Positions 20,650 to 30,486 of a stretch of 64,000 nucleotides of DNA are shown piece after piece. The stretch comes from Phocaeicola dorei. Its GTDB lineage: Bacteria; Bacteroidota; Bacteroidia; Bacteroidales; Bacteroidaceae. How positions within the stretch are numbered: the stretch's first letter is position 1; each line of letters opens with the position of its first letter. The position numbers and the translations under genes are program-made. The notes beneath the pieces were generated by a model. The model saw only the letters and a program-made list of their open reading frames with translations, did not search any database and was not told the origin of the DNA. Location: assembly GCF_013009555.1 (NCBI RefSeq), contig NZ_CP046176.1, positions 2,759,501-2,823,500 on the forward strand, read 5' to 3'.

Positions 20650-20658
20650 AGTTTTTTC

Positions 20659-21753
20659 TTACAAATATTTAATAGGATTTGTATTTACCCGGGTTATCTG
20701 GACTTCCAGTTCCGGAAACATCTCCTGCATGATTGAATAAAATATTTCTTTTGTATACTGCTCACTCTCATAATGACCTACTTCAGCTACCAGAATATTA
20801 TTCTCGTAATTGAAATAATCATGATATTTCACTTCACCCGTGATAAATACATCAGCATCGGCACTTACCGCTTTAGGCAATAAAAATGCTCCAGCACCAC
20901 CGCATAACGCTACTTTCTGTATCAAACGACCAGATAAACGAGTATGTCGCAGACAGCCCACTTCGAACGTCTTCTTGATGCGTTTCAAGAAATCCAGTTC
21001 GGTTTCAGGTTCTTCCAATTCTCCGATCACCCCCGAACCTACTTGTGTCCAAGTATTTTTCAACGGATAAAAATCAAAAACCGGTTCTTCATAAGGATGT
21101 GTTGCCAATAATGCTTTTACCGCCATAGCCTTTTTAAAAGCCGGAAGAATCGTTTCTATACGCACCTCGGACTCCTTATGCAATTCGCCTATTTCTCCAC
21201 AGAACGGACTGGCTCCTTTCTGCGCACGGAAAGTCCCCTCACCTTCCAAATTATAGCTGCATGAATCATAATTACCTATGCAACCACAACCGGCTTCAAA
21301 TAAAGCTTTTCTCACTCTATCAGCCTGTGCATCCGGCACAAAAGTTACAAGCTTCAATAAATATTCTTCTTTCGGGTCTAATATGCGTACATTTCTGAGA
21401 CCTATCTTTTCAGCTATTTTATAATTGACACCTCCGGGTGCATTATCCAGATTGGTATGTGCCGAATAAATGACAATATCATTTTTAATGGCTTTCAAAA
21501 CACACCGTTCAATGTAATCCCGACCAATAATAGATTTATAACCTTTAAATATAAGTGGATGATGTGATATAATCAGGTTGTATCCCAACATGACAGCTTC
21601 ATCCACAACAGCTTCAGTAACGTCCAGACACAACAAAGCCCCTGTTGCTTCCGCTTCTGTCAGTCCAACTTGCAATCCGGCATTATCAAATCCGTCTTGC
21701 AAAGGCAGAGGCGCGAACCTTTCAAGGGCACTTACTATTTCCTTAATTTTCAT
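20659..21753 (-). CDS. Nif3-like dinuclear metal-centre protein
   Basis: A 364-residue member of the Nif3/YbgI/YqfO family, hexameric proteins with a two-metal site. Metal ligands are visible in ISHHPLIF, SAHTNLDN and the C-terminal VGHYESEQ. The middle has the YqfO-type insertion (LVTFVPDAQADRVRKALFEAGCG... through HPYEEPVFDFYPL), a PII/CutA-like domain absent from the short E. coli form. Function is debated; GTP cyclohydrolase-like activity has been proposed for some members. The start MKIKEIVSALERF at 21753 is preferred over 21777 because a TATCTTTG box (minus, 21775-21782) overlaps the longer start. It is followed 9 nt later by the zinc-ribbon gene. Confidence 0.92.
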   Translation of the reverse strand: MKIKEIVSALERFAPLPLQDGFDNAGLQVGLTEAEATGALLCLDVTEAVVDEAVMLGYNLIISHHPLIFKGYKSIIGRDYIERCVLKAIKNDIVIYSAHTNLDNAPGGVNYKIAEKIGLRNVRILDPKEEYLLKLVTFVPDAQADRVRKALFEAGCGCIGNYDSCSYNLEGEGTFRAQKGASPFCGEIGELHKESEVRIETILPAFKKAMAVKALLATHPYEEPVFDFYPLKNTWTQVGSGVIGELEEPETELDFLKRIKKTFEVGCLRHTRLSGRLIQKVALCGGAGAFLLPKAVSADADVFITGEVKYHDYFNYENNILVAEVGHYESEQYTKEIFYSIMQEMFPELEVQITRVNTNPIKYL

Positions 21754-21774
21754 TCGTTCGCGAAAATTTGATCG

Positions 21775-21782
21775 CAAAGATA
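21775..21782 (-). promoter_or_regulatory. Probable -7 box of the Nif3/zinc-ribbon operon
   Basis: TATCTTTG on the minus strand about 21 nt before the Nif3 start. A CAA (TTG on the minus strand) lies about 24 nt further upstream, longer than the usual spacing. Confidence 0.5.
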
Positions 21783-21814
21783 ATCAATCCATTTGAATTT
21801 AAAAAGCAACCAAG

Positions 21815-22093
21815 CTATTTTTTATACTTTCCCCACTTTATCATTTTATTTTTCAAAGCATAACGTTCGTCAACAACACGGTCTGTCGGAAAAAAAGTAA
21901 GATGAATACGCCATCCGCCCGAATGAAACGTAAATTTGCGGGCTGATATTCCTGTTTCTATCAAAGCTAGTTTATCAATGATAAATGCTTTAATATCTAC
22001 AGGAAATTCCTCTCCTTCATACATTATATCCGCAGTGACAAAGAAACCGGGAGTTGATAATTCTGCTATATATTTCCAAATTTGCTCATTCAT
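21815..22093 (-). CDS. Small conserved-looking hypothetical protein
   Basis: A 92-residue protein starting MNEQIWKYIAELSTPGFFVT and ending in a basic tail. It has no signal peptide or membrane segment and mixed alpha/beta composition (IDKLALIETGISARKFTFHSGGWRIHL...). I do not recognise the family. Amino-acid composition and a clean start argue that it is coding. It sits between the FetB-like gene and the Nif3 gene on the same strand, with 54 and 61 nt gaps. Confidence 0.6.
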   Translation of the reverse strand: MNEQIWKYIAELSTPGFFVTADIMYEGEEFPVDIKAFIIDKLALIETGISARKFTFHSGGWRIHLTFFPTDRVVDERYALKNKMIKWGKYKK

Positions 22094-22147
22094 GTTTTTC
22101 TATTTTATTGAAAGAAATATATAATGTATACAAAGCAAGGAAAGACC

Positions 22148-22945
22148 CTACTTCCGTTTGGTATCCTTATGAACTCGTAACAACCGGCCATAACTGTCGA
22201 ATGATTTCCGTGAAGCCAGAAAAATGGTCATCATTAGTGAAAGCATAGATGCCACCACAGTTATAACTACAATCATAATCTGATATTTGATAGCCACATG
22301 TGGCGAACTTCCTCCCAATATCTGCCCAATCATAGTTCCCGGCAATGCAACAAGCCCTGTTACTGCCATATTGGCAATGCCCGGACTGAACGCTTTAATA
22401 AGAGCCTGACGCACAAATGGAGCTATCGCCTCATTACGGGTAGCGCCATTCCCCAACAGAAAATAATAAAGTTGCTGTTCCCTACGCAATCCGGCATAGT
22501 AAGTATTTAATCCTATCACATTCACTCCCAACATATTCCCCATGATTATACCAAAAACCGGAATAAAATACTGGGCACTGAAGATGTTATCCAACTTTAA
22601 TACAAAGCCAAGGAAATAAAGTCCGACAAGCACCACTGTTACAAAAAAACCGATAGAAATAGGAATCATCAAAATTCCGCGTTTTAACCGCGTACGCGTC
22701 AAAGCCGTTTCAGCAGCCACCCCAACCATGATGATCACCCACAAAAAATTAATAAACGGATTGTTCCATTCAAACAGAAAACGAAGATAAGCCCCAATCA
22801 AAAACAACTGTATAATCATACGTACTGTGCCTATCAGAACCGGTTTAAGCAAGCCCGTCTTGAAACGCCATAAAAAATAAACCGGAATAAGCATCAGCAG
22901 CAATCCTACTCCCAAACTGCCATAGTCTATATCAATTGTTCCCAT
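22148..22945 (-). CDS. fetB: ABC transporter permease, FetB/UPF0014 family
   Basis: A 265-residue inner-membrane permease with about six to seven hydrophobic segments and the family's conserved stretches (PVFGIIMGNMLGVN, ALPGTMIGQILGGSSP). E. coli FetAB (YbbL/YbbM) is linked to iron export and peroxide resistance; that role is borrowed from the family and untested here. It begins 8 nt after the ATPase gene on the same strand, so the two form one operon and one transporter. Confidence 0.88.
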   Translation of the reverse strand: MGTIDIDYGSLGVGLLLMLIPVYFLWRFKTGLLKPVLIGTVRMIIQLFLIGAYLRFLFEWNNPFINFLWVIIMVGVAAETALTRTRLKRGILMIPISIGFFVTVVLVGLYFLGFVLKLDNIFSAQYFIPVFGIIMGNMLGVNVIGLNTYYAGLRREQQLYYFLLGNGATRNEAIAPFVRQALIKAFSPGIANMAVTGLVALPGTMIGQILGGSSPHVAIKYQIMIVVITVVASMLSLMMTIFLASRKSFDSYGRLLRVHKDTKRK

Positions 22946-22953
22946 CAGTCAGA

Positions 22954-23574
22954 TTATAAAGTAAATACCTTGTCGCATCCGGCAGCAAACTGTTTGTCAT
23001 GCGAAACAGACAATATAGTCATTCCTTTACTGCATAAGGATTTAAAGAAGTTAATCACCCGTAAACACGATTCCGGATCAAGTGCCGAAGTCGGTTCGTC
23101 CACTACCAGTAAAGGTTTGTCAAGCAAGGCTGTCACTGCCAACATGATACGCTGACGCTGACCACCCGACACTTCATTTACCCGTTTATCATAAAGTTTC
23201 TCTTCCAATCCTAATGATACGAAATAATCCATCAGCCGCTCTTTGCTGAATCCCGCCTCACGATTTGCCTTCAGTTCAAAAGGCATCCGCACCATTTCAC
23301 TGACCCATTCCAAAGGAAGAGCCAACTCCTGGGGAATCCATGCTATTTTCTTTCGGATATGATCCGCCGTCTTAGGTGCCAGCAGTGTGCCGTCCACCCT
23401 TATTGTCCCTTCACTTAAAGGAACAAAGCCCAAAACAGCTTTCAGCAATGAAGATTTTCCACTGCCGGAACCACCACAAATGCATACACTTTCTCCGTAA
23501 TGAACTTGCAGGTCAAGTCCTCTGAAAAGAGTCAGATTACCAAAACTTATAGATATATTTTCTATATTAATCAT
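22954..23574 (-). CDS. fetA: ABC transporter ATP-binding protein, FetA type
   Basis: A 206-residue ATPase with Walker A GGSGSGKSS, signature VSGGQRQR, Walker B LLVVDEPTSALD and an H-loop SVSHD. The small size fits the FetA (YbbL) group. The frame can be extended upstream to 23715, but that part crosses the proS terminator and does not look like an ABC protein, so MINIENISISFG at 23574 is the start. It pairs with the FetB-type permease downstream; iron export is the family-based guess. Confidence 0.88.
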   Translation of the reverse strand: MINIENISISFGNLTLFRGLDLQVHYGESVCICGGSGSGKSSLLKAVLGFVPLSEGTIRVDGTLLAPKTADHIRKKIAWIPQELALPLEWVSEMVRMPFELKANREAGFSKERLMDYFVSLGLEEKLYDKRVNEVSGGQRQRIMLAVTALLDKPLLVVDEPTSALDPESCLRVINFFKSLCSKGMTILSVSHDKQFAAGCDKVFTL

Positions 23575-23581
23575 CACATTA

Positions 23582-23619
23582 AAACAAAAAGAGTCGGGAG
23601 CATTCACTGCTGCCGACTC
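23582..23619 (-). terminator. Terminator of proS
   Basis: A 12-bp stem (GAGTCGGGAGCA / TGCTGCCGACTC, one mismatch) with a 5-nt loop. On the minus strand it is followed by TTTTTG and more T. It separates proS from fetAB. Confidence 0.88.
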
Positions 23620-23657
23620 CACATAATGTATTAAAAATAAAATAAATGTGTCGAAGT

Positions 23658-25148
23658 TTAATATGCTCTCGCAAAGAGAACACGGCGAGCAGATGGTTTT
23701 CCGGTTACCATACACTTGCCCGGAGTCAGGCTCTCTTCATCAGCATCAAAAGGAAGACAACGAATTGTTGCCTTGGTATCCTCTTTAATCCGGTCTTCCG
23801 TTTCCGGGGTTCCATCCCAATGAGCCAGAATAAAGCCACCTTTCTCTATCTGTTCCTTGAAATCATCGTATGAATCCACTTTCACGATATGTTCGTTACG
23901 ATAGTTCAATGCCTTCTGATAAATATTGTTCTGAATATCCTCCAACAATTGTTGTACATATTCTTCGATTCCGTCGCAAGAACGAGTTTCTTTTTCCAAT
24001 GTATCACGACGCATCACTTCCATTGTATTGTTTTCAAGATCACGGCCACCCATTACCAAGCGAACAGGCACACCTTTCAGTTCGTAATCTGCAAACTTGA
24101 ATCCCGGACGCTTATTGTCTGCATTATCATATTTCACAGAAATACCCATTGCTTTCAACTTGTTGACAATGCCTTCTACTTTTGCATCAATCTTCTTCAG
24201 CATTTCATCATTCTTATAAATAGGAACGATAACTACCTGAATAGGAGCCAAATGTGGTGGCAACACCAATCCGTTATCATCAGAGTGAGTCATTATCAAT
24301 GCACCCATCAAACGGGTAGATACTCCCCAGGAAGTAGCCCAAACATAATCCAGCTTATTGTTTTTGTCAACAAACTGTACATTGAACGCTTTCGCAAAAT
24401 TCTGTCCCAAGAAGTGAGAAGTACCACATTGCAATGCCTTTCCATCCTGCATCAAACCTTCGATGGTGTAAGTATCCAACGCACCCGCGAAACGTTCATT
24501 AGCCGATTTTACCCCTTTGATTACCGGGACAGCCATATACTTCTCGGCGAAGTCACCATACACATGCAACATTTTCTGTGCTTCCGCTTCTGCTTCCTCG
24601 CGGGTCGCATGAGCCGTATGACCTTCCTGCCACAAGAACTCCGCAGTACGCAGGAACAAACGGGTACGCATCTCCCACCGCATAACATTTGCCCATTGGT
24701 TGCACAAGATAGGCAGGTCACGATAGGAATTAATCCAGTTCTTATATGTACTCCAAATGATTGTTTCAGATGTAGGGCGGATAATCAATTCTTCTTCCAG
24801 TTTGGCAGCCGGATCTACGATAACACCCGAACCGTCCTCTGCATTCTTCAGACGATAGTGAGTAACTACAGCACACTCTTTGGCAAATCCTTCTACGTGC
24901 TCAGCTTCACGGCTAAGGTAAGATTTCGGGATAAGCAACGGGAAATAGGCATTTACGTGACCGGTTTCCTTAAACATATCGTCCAACTGACGCTGCATTT
25001 TCTCCCAAATGGCGTATCCGTAAGGCTTGATAACCATACATCCACGCACAGGTGATTGTTCAGCCAAATCGGCCTTCACCACCAAGTCATTATACCACTG
25101 AGAATAATTCTCGCTTCTTTTGGTAAGTTCTTTCAATTCTACTGCCAT
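23658..25148 (-). CDS. proS: Prolyl-tRNA synthetase, eukaryote/archaeal type
   Basis: Class II synthetase of 496 residues that charges tRNA-Pro. Motif 2 ([22 protein letters not shown]) and motif 3 ([17 protein letters not shown]) are clear, followed by the anticodon-binding domain and a C-terminal extension ending in the terminal tyrosine (RVLFARAY) that marks the eukaryote-like group. It lacks the large editing insertion found between motifs 2 and 3 in the bacterial type. A minus-strand -7-like box TAATTTTG (25188-25195) lies about 40 nt upstream, and a strong terminator follows, so it is likely monocistronic. Confidence 0.97.
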   Translation of the reverse strand: MAVELKELTKRSENYSQWYNDLVVKADLAEQSPVRGCMVIKPYGYAIWEKMQRQLDDMFKETGHVNAYFPLLIPKSYLSREAEHVEGFAKECAVVTHYRLKNAEDGSGVIVDPAAKLEEELIIRPTSETIIWSTYKNWINSYRDLPILCNQWANVMRWEMRTRLFLRTAEFLWQEGHTAHATREEAEAEAQKMLHVYGDFAEKYMAVPVIKGVKSANERFAGALDTYTIEGLMQDGKALQCGTSHFLGQNFAKAFNVQFVDKNNKLDYVWATSWGVSTRLMGALIMTHSDDNGLVLPPHLAPIQVVIVPIYKNDEMLKKIDAKVEGIVNKLKAMGISVKYDNADNKRPGFKFADYELKGVPVRLVMGGRDLENNTMEVMRRDTLEKETRSCDGIEEYVQQLLEDIQNNIYQKALNYRNEHIVKVDSYDDFKEQIEKGGFILAHWDGTPETEDRIKEDTKATIRCLPFDADEESLTPGKCMVTGKPSARRVLFARAY

Positions 25149-25261
25149 GCTATATCGTTATTTTTGTTTTTCCTTTTTAAGAGTTTGCAAAATTAGTAAA
25201 AAAGCATGGGAAAGTACTAATGATTTAGCAAAAATATAGAGTCGAAAAATATAAAAATAAC

Positions 25262-26413
25262 TTATTGATAACGATAATACCACCAATAGGTATCACCATA
25301 TTCCCGCCGCATACGGTTTTTCTCTTCCACTGGTGATGAAAATTCCTTCTGACGGTTAAGAAACTCATCCAAACGCCGCACCATCAGCGTGTCTTTAACT
25401 TCTCTTCCATATCCAGGATGAGTCCGTTTATAAAGCACCAATGCCTCACGATAATAACGCGGCAATGTATCTTGCTCGAAACAATACATATCAACCGCCG
25501 ATACAAATTTATCCAATTTCTTATCCAGCAGCAATGCACTCATATAATAATTCAAAGCGGTATGTCTACCTATTTCATCACGACAGATACGGGCCAAAAA
25601 GTCTACTGTCTCTTCTGCAACATGTGGTCTTACACCAAGATGAGCATACAAGCTATCGGCATTCAAGCGCAAAGTTTCCTGAGAATGAGGCGCAAACAAA
25701 AGCCCTTCCGCACCATAATATTGAGGGTATTCAAACAAATGCTCCCCCATGGTACCTTCCAAAGACATAGCATAGGCTCTAAGCACTGTCAATGTACGGG
25801 TTGTTTCCAAAGACTTTGCTCCTATCATCCGTGCAGCTTCATAATGATGATTACGGATAGCCTGCTCCACAGCCAGTTCATGATGAAAATTCACATTCGT
25901 ATTTCCTATACCTACCGTCATCAGGCATAAAAGTGTCAAAATTGCTAAGTTAGAGTTTATTAAGCCCAATATAGAACCCTCTTGATTCAACCAGGAACGA
26001 AACACACGCCGTAAAGTATAGACCACACCTATATATATAAGCAAAAGCAACGGCAGCAGCCAAAACCATTTATCCTCTATGTTTCCTCCGTGGAAAATAG
26101 TCCGGTCCACATCCGTCAGCACTCCCAGCAACAGACAAGACGGGAAATAAGAAAGTGTTCGCACAGGGCCTTTTAATCCCATCAATCCATTGATTCCCCA
26201 ACGGAATACCAATAAAACCACTGTAATGATGATAGCTCCTGCCAACGGAGAATAATGTGTCTTTCCTTGTGACAATGAATAATGCAATGCACCTACGACA
26301 TCTTTCTGAAGCACAAAAAGATAGACAATACTAAAAATAGAGAAAAGAAGACCGCACGCAACCGTGAGGATGCGGGCGGCTCTTTTATAGGATAAGCTGT
26401 TGTTGCTGCTCAT
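25262..26413 (-). CDS. Membrane protein with C-terminal helical-repeat region (DUF6057-like)
   Basis: A 383-residue protein. The N-terminal half has about five hydrophobic segments (LLFSIFSIVYLFVLQ, GAIIITVVLLVF, PSCLLLGVL, WLLPLLLLIYIGVVYTL, LAILTLLCLMTVGIG). The C-terminal half is soluble and helical, with TPR-like spacing (AVEQAIRNHHYEAARMIG, TALNYYMSALLLDKKLDKF). From memory it resembles a Bacteroidales family labelled DUF6057, but I am not certain. It starts 3 nt after glgB and is probably its operon partner; a role in glycogen handling would be a guess from position alone. Confidence 0.75.
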   Translation of the reverse strand: MSSNNSLSYKRAARILTVACGLLFSIFSIVYLFVLQKDVVGALHYSLSQGKTHYSPLAGAIIITVVLLVFRWGINGLMGLKGPVRTLSYFPSCLLLGVLTDVDRTIFHGGNIEDKWFWLLPLLLLIYIGVVYTLRRVFRSWLNQEGSILGLINSNLAILTLLCLMTVGIGNTNVNFHHELAVEQAIRNHHYEAARMIGAKSLETTRTLTVLRAYAMSLEGTMGEHLFEYPQYYGAEGLLFAPHSQETLRLNADSLYAHLGVRPHVAEETVDFLARICRDEIGRHTALNYYMSALLLDKKLDKFVSAVDMYCFEQDTLPRYYREALVLYKRTHPGYGREVKDTLMVRRLDEFLNRQKEFSSPVEEKNRMRREYGDTYWWYYRYQ

Positions 26414-26416
26414 AAA

Positions 26417-28444
26417 TTACTCTTTCACTTTTTTCAATACCACAGCCGAACGGGCAGGCAGATACAGTTTCAGCCATTCCTTTTTATCCTTCTTATAAAG
26501 AGGGTCGAAATTAGTGAAATGACGTATACTGTCATCAGCCAGACCATTGCCTCCGAAAGCTGTCGCATCCGTATTCAGTACCACATCATACGCCCCGACA
26601 GGCACTAGGAAACCATAGTCTGTAAATGACTTGGTAGGATTGAAATTAAATACAAAAATCAAATTCTTACGCCGGTAAGCCAACACTTGGTCACCATCGT
26701 TATGCCATACCTCAATCACTGGAGTATCCTGAATATTTTTCACACTTTCAATGAGGTGGACCATAGCTGAATCAAAATCGCCCAAGTAATGGTAACACAG
26801 GTTCTTATTATCAAAAAGTCCCCACTGACGACGGGCATATTTATGCGACCATCCGTTACCTTCACGTGGAAAATCAATCCATTCGGGATGCCCGAATTCA
26901 TTACCCATAAAGTTCAAATATCCTCCATTGATGGTAGAGGCAGTAAGCAAACGAATCATCTTATGCAATGCGATGCCACGATGCACTGTATAATTTTCAT
27001 CCCCTTTCTGGAAATGCCAATACATATCAGCATCTATCAGACGGAAAATAATAGTCTTATCGCCCACCAATGCCTGGTCATGGCTTTCGGCATACGAAAT
27101 AGTCTTCTCGTCCTTACGTCTGTTGGTCACTTCCCAGAACATGCTGCTCGGTTTCCAGTCTTCATCAATCTTCTCCTTGATTGTTTTAATCCAATAATCC
27201 GGAATATTCATGGCCATACGGTAATCAAACCCATATCCACCATTTTGAATCGGTGCTGCCAACCCGGGCATACCCGAAACTTCTTCCGCAATGGTAATCG
27301 CTTTGGAATTTACCTGATGAATCAACTTGTTGGCCAATGTCAAATAACAAATCGCATTATCATCCTGATTCCCGTTAAAGTAATCCCCATAATTACAGAA
27401 AGCCTCTCCCAAGCCGTGGCTATAATACAACATAGATGTCACACCGTCAAAACGAAAACCGTCAAAACGGAACTCATCCATCCAATACTTACAATTGGAC
27501 AGCAAGAAATGAATCACTTCATTCTTACCATAATCAAAGCATAAGGAATCCCATGCCGGATGTTCACGCCGGCCGCCCGGATAGAAGTATTGATTAGGAT
27601 CACCGGCAAAATTGCCAAGTCCCTCCACTTCATTCTTCACGGCATGAGAGTGAACAATATCCATAATGACGGCAATTCCCATTCTATGCGCCGTATCAAT
27701 CAATTCCTTCAATTCATCCGGTGTACCGAAACGGGATGACGGAGCGAAAAAGCTGGAAACATGATACCCGAAACTCCCATAATAAGGATGCTCCTGAATA
27801 GCCATAATCTGAATACAATTATATCCGGCTTCCGCTATACGCGGCAATATTTTCTCACGGAACTCATTATAAGTGCCTACCCTTTCTTCTTCCTGAGCCA
27901 TACCGATATGACATTCATAAATCATCAAAGGATCAGTCTTTGCACGGAACACCTTCTTTCTAAACCGGTAAGGATTCTCCGGCTCCCAAACCTGTGCGCT
28001 GAATATCTTTGTCTGATCATCCTGTACCACACGGTTAGCCCATGCTGGTATACGTTCTCCTTCACCGCCATTCCAACGGACTTTCAGTTTATACAAATCA
28101 CCATGCTTTATAGCACCGCTTTGTAATTCCACCTCCCATACGCCAGGAGAGTTCTTTACATGGTACATCCTATAATCGCCATGCTCTTTCCAGTCGTTGA
28201 AATCTCCGATAAGATAAATTTCCTTCGCATTCGGAGCCCATTCACGGAACACCCACCCTCTTCTGGTACGATGCAAGCCGAAATATAAATATCCGGTGGC
28301 AAAGTCCGACAAAGTTCCTTTGCCTCCGGTCAGTTCCAATTCTTTGTCCAATGCATGCTGATGGCGTCCTTCAATCGCTGCCGAATACGGTTCCAGCCAA
28401 GGATCACTTTCTATTATGCCTAATTTAGGAGTGGTATTTTCCAT
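26417..28444 (-). CDS. glgB: 1,4-alpha-glucan branching enzyme (eukaryote-like GH13)
   Basis: Introduces alpha-1,6 branches into glycogen. The 675-residue protein has an N-terminal CBM48 (GWVFREWAPNAKEIYLIGDFNDW), then the GH13 barrel with DIVHSHAVKN, the nucleophile Asp in FRFDGVTSMLYYSHG, the acid Glu in ITIAEEVSGMPG, and SYAESHDQALVGD, then a C-terminal beta domain. The motif set and length match the GH13_8 type found in eukaryotes and Bacteroidetes rather than the enterobacterial GlgB. It lies within a leftward run of genes, followed 3 nt later by the membrane protein gene. Confidence 0.95.
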   Translation of the reverse strand: MENTTPKLGIIESDPWLEPYSAAIEGRHQHALDKELELTGGKGTLSDFATGYLYFGLHRTRRGWVFREWAPNAKEIYLIGDFNDWKEHGDYRMYHVKNSPGVWEVELQSGAIKHGDLYKLKVRWNGGEGERIPAWANRVVQDDQTKIFSAQVWEPENPYRFRKKVFRAKTDPLMIYECHIGMAQEEERVGTYNEFREKILPRIAEAGYNCIQIMAIQEHPYYGSFGYHVSSFFAPSSRFGTPDELKELIDTAHRMGIAVIMDIVHSHAVKNEVEGLGNFAGDPNQYFYPGGRREHPAWDSLCFDYGKNEVIHFLLSNCKYWMDEFRFDGFRFDGVTSMLYYSHGLGEAFCNYGDYFNGNQDDNAICYLTLANKLIHQVNSKAITIAEEVSGMPGLAAPIQNGGYGFDYRMAMNIPDYWIKTIKEKIDEDWKPSSMFWEVTNRRKDEKTISYAESHDQALVGDKTIIFRLIDADMYWHFQKGDENYTVHRGIALHKMIRLLTASTINGGYLNFMGNEFGHPEWIDFPREGNGWSHKYARRQWGLFDNKNLCYHYLGDFDSAMVHLIESVKNIQDTPVIEVWHNDGDQVLAYRRKNLIFVFNFNPTKSFTDYGFLVPVGAYDVVLNTDATAFGGNGLADDSIRHFTNFDPLYKKDKKEWLKLYLPARSAVVLKKVKE

Positions 28445-28472
28445 AATATGATTACTTGTTAGTTATTCTCTT

Positions 28473-28913
28473 TCAAACCAAAACTTTAACGATCACTTTT
28501 TTCACGCCGTCAGGAGACACTCCCGGAGCATGAGCATCCTGTGGAAAAAAGATGGCAAACATTCCCGGCTTTACAGGAATATAGCTTTCGGCAAGTCCCG
28601 GATAGAACGAGATATCCTTATCTGCATCATAGTCTGCTTCGGGAAGATCTTCACGGGCTGTATAACCCATCACTTCCACCCCTGACAGAGGAATCTGTAT
28701 ATCAATAAACTGATTATGAGTTTCTAATTTTGCTTCTTCTTTAGTTTTAGGCTTGGTCTGAGAAAAGTTTACTACCAGATCATCACCCTGTAATTTTACT
28801 TTTCCTAATTCCTGAGCGTTCAAGTCTGTAGCCTTCAGATATTCCATTGCTTTAGCGAACAAAGGATTCAATGAAGCGTACTTTTCTAAGTTTTCTAATC
28901 TGTCTACTACCAT
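28473..28913 (-). CDS. YhcH/YjgK/YiaL family protein
   Basis: A 146-residue cupin-like protein of the DUF386 family (EbgC, NanQ/YhcH relatives). The conserved core is visible: LETHNQFIDIQIPLSG with the metal-ligand region, YPGLAESYIPVKPGMFAIFFPQDAHAPG, and a final KKVIVKVLV strand. Family members act on sugars as anomerases or accessory proteins (for example sialic acid anomerase NanQ). The substrate here cannot be read from the sequence. It lies 28 nt upstream of glgB on the same strand. Confidence 0.9.
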   Translation of the reverse strand: MVVDRLENLEKYASLNPLFAKAMEYLKATDLNAQELGKVKLQGDDLVVNFSQTKPKTKEEAKLETHNQFIDIQIPLSGVEVMGYTAREDLPEADYDADKDISFYPGLAESYIPVKPGMFAIFFPQDAHAPGVSPDGVKKVIVKVLV

Positions 28914-28949
28914 AATTATTTCATTTTAATGGTTAAAATATTGCTTTTA

Positions 28950-29615
28950 TCATTCAAAGTCGTCTATTGTGAAATTTGTAAAATCAGCAAAACGCTTCAG
29001 TTGCTTGAAAACATCCTCTACTTTGTCCAACAGGTCAGGGGCAAGGAAAAACGCATCAGGCACCATATAAGCACAGGTATAATCCTTACATTTTAAATAA
29101 TCAATATATTCAAAATCTTTCGGAAATCCTTTAGGAGCCGTTTTTAAGTGATTTTCTCCGATAACAGGAAAGTATTGCTTGAACGCAGGATCTTCCACAA
29201 TTTCTCTGTATTCATCTATGTTGTCATAAATGGACTGGCGGACAGCTTTCAGCACTTTAGATTCCAGACACCAGCTTCCACCAGCAAGCATACAGTTATC
29301 ATGCTCTATATGAACATAATATCCACAATGTTCTGATTTCTTTCCACGGGCGTTGATATAGCCGCCCAAGTGTATTTTATAAGGAGTCTTATCACTAGAA
29401 AAACGCGTGTCACGATAAATTCGGTATGTACAGTCCTTAGCTTGAATACCGACAATACTTTCGTCAAACAACGAAATACGGGCGATGATTGCTGTCAGTA
29501 ATTCCTCAAACTCTTTTTGAGCTTTCAGATATTCATCCTTATGCTCCTGAAACCACTCCCGATTATTGTTTGTGGCCAGGTTTTTTAAAAATTGAAAGAT
29601 AACAGATACATCCAT
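28950..29615 (-). CDS. DUF2461 family protein
   Basis: A 221-residue cytosolic protein of the DUF2461/TIGR02453 family. The recognisable parts are the N-terminal FLKNLATNNNREWFQEHKDEY, the conserved RDTRFSSDKTPYK, and HCGYYVHIEHDNCMLAGGSW. Function is unknown for the family. It lies in a leftward gene run, 36 nt before the YhcH gene, and has a possible minus-strand -7 box (TAAGTTTG, 29644-29651) about 30 nt before its start, so it may be transcribed separately from the genes upstream. Confidence 0.88.
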   Translation of the reverse strand: MDVSVIFQFLKNLATNNNREWFQEHKDEYLKAQKEFEELLTAIIARISLFDESIVGIQAKDCTYRIYRDTRFSSDKTPYKIHLGGYINARGKKSEHCGYYVHIEHDNCMLAGGSWCLESKVLKAVRQSIYDNIDEYREIVEDPAFKQYFPVIGENHLKTAPKGFPKDFEYIDYLKCKDYTCAYMVPDAFFLAPDLLDKVEDVFKQLKRFADFTNFTIDDFE

Positions 29616-29690
29616 GTTACATTATGTTCATGTGTTCACTTGACAAACTTACAAAATATATTTGTAACGAACTAGAAAAAAGCGAAGTAT

Positions 29691-30479
29691 TTATTTTTTT
29701 CCCAAGACCTTGAGAAACCCATCATGCAGCTTTCCATTGGTAGCCAACACTTCATGACCGGAATAGAAATCTCCCCCTCCGCTGTAATCTGTCACTTTTC
29801 CACCGGCATTCATCAAGATTATCGAACCGGCCGCAATATCCCACGGTCCCAGCAGTCCTTCTATACGGGCTTCAAAGCGACCGGCAGCTACATAGCAAAG
29901 TTCTGCCGCAGCTGCTCCTTGCAGGCGCATACCTCCCACATTTCCATACAACTCGTGCACAATATGCTCCGCCAATGGCTTATACTTTTGCGAATCGTAT
30001 GGAAAGCCTAACGCCACAAACGCTTCGTCCATATCAGAAACATCTGATACATGTATTTCTTTGTTGTTCAGATAAGAAGGCGCTCCTTTATAAGTCCAGT
30101 AAAGTTCATCGCGGCATACTTCATACACCACTCCAACCAGCAGTTCTTCTTTACTACGAAGGGCGATACTCACACAATAAGGAGCATTATTATGGATAAA
30201 ATTGGTGGTTCCGTCCAGCGGGTCTACCAGCCAGCAATAGTTTTCCGTAGTCAGGCTGCCCGAACCTTCTTCGGCAATGAATCCTGCTTCGGGAAGCAAT
30301 TCCCGAAGTTGAGCCACAATACGGCGTTCCGATTCTTTATCTACATACGATACATAGTCGTGAGCATTTTTCTTCTCTACCTTGCTACGGTCAAAACCGC
30401 TACGCTCTTTACGAAGAAAAGCACCCGCCCGGAGTGCTATTTCACGTACTTTCAACGTTATCTTCTCTAAATCCAACAT
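29691..30479 (-). CDS. Inositol monophosphatase family protein
   Basis: A 262-residue Mg-dependent sugar-phosphate phosphatase of the IMPase/SuhB/CysQ group. Metal ligands are in the motifs FIAEEGSG (Glu), WLVDPLDGTTNFIH (Asp-Asp pair), and LGPWDIAAGSIILMNAGG (Asp). Candidate substrates include inositol 1-phosphate or 3'-phosphoadenosine 5'-phosphate; the sequence does not settle this. The frame can be extended to 30527, but that would overlap the MORN gene, so MLDLEKITLKVREI at 30479, leaving 7 nt after the MORN stop, is chosen. Confidence 0.9.
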   Translation of the reverse strand: MLDLEKITLKVREIALRAGAFLRKERSGFDRSKVEKKNAHDYVSYVDKESERRIVAQLRELLPEAGFIAEEGSGSLTTENYCWLVDPLDGTTNFIHNNAPYCVSIALRSKEELLVGVVYEVCRDELYWTYKGAPSYLNNKEIHVSDVSDMDEAFVALGFPYDSQKYKPLAEHIVHELYGNVGGMRLQGAAAAELCYVAAGRFEARIEGLLGPWDIAAGSIILMNAGGKVTDYSGGGDFYSGHEVLATNGKLHDGFLKVLGKK

Positions 30480-30486
30480 TATATTC

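Noticed and set aside
23889..25055. A 388-codon + strand frame antisense to proS
   Set aside because: It lies wholly inside a strongly supported gene on the other strand, has a Cys/His-rich shadow composition and no family features.
26789..27544. A 251-codon + frame opposite glgB
   Set aside because: Shadow of the GH13 gene; the opposite strand carries every catalytic motif.
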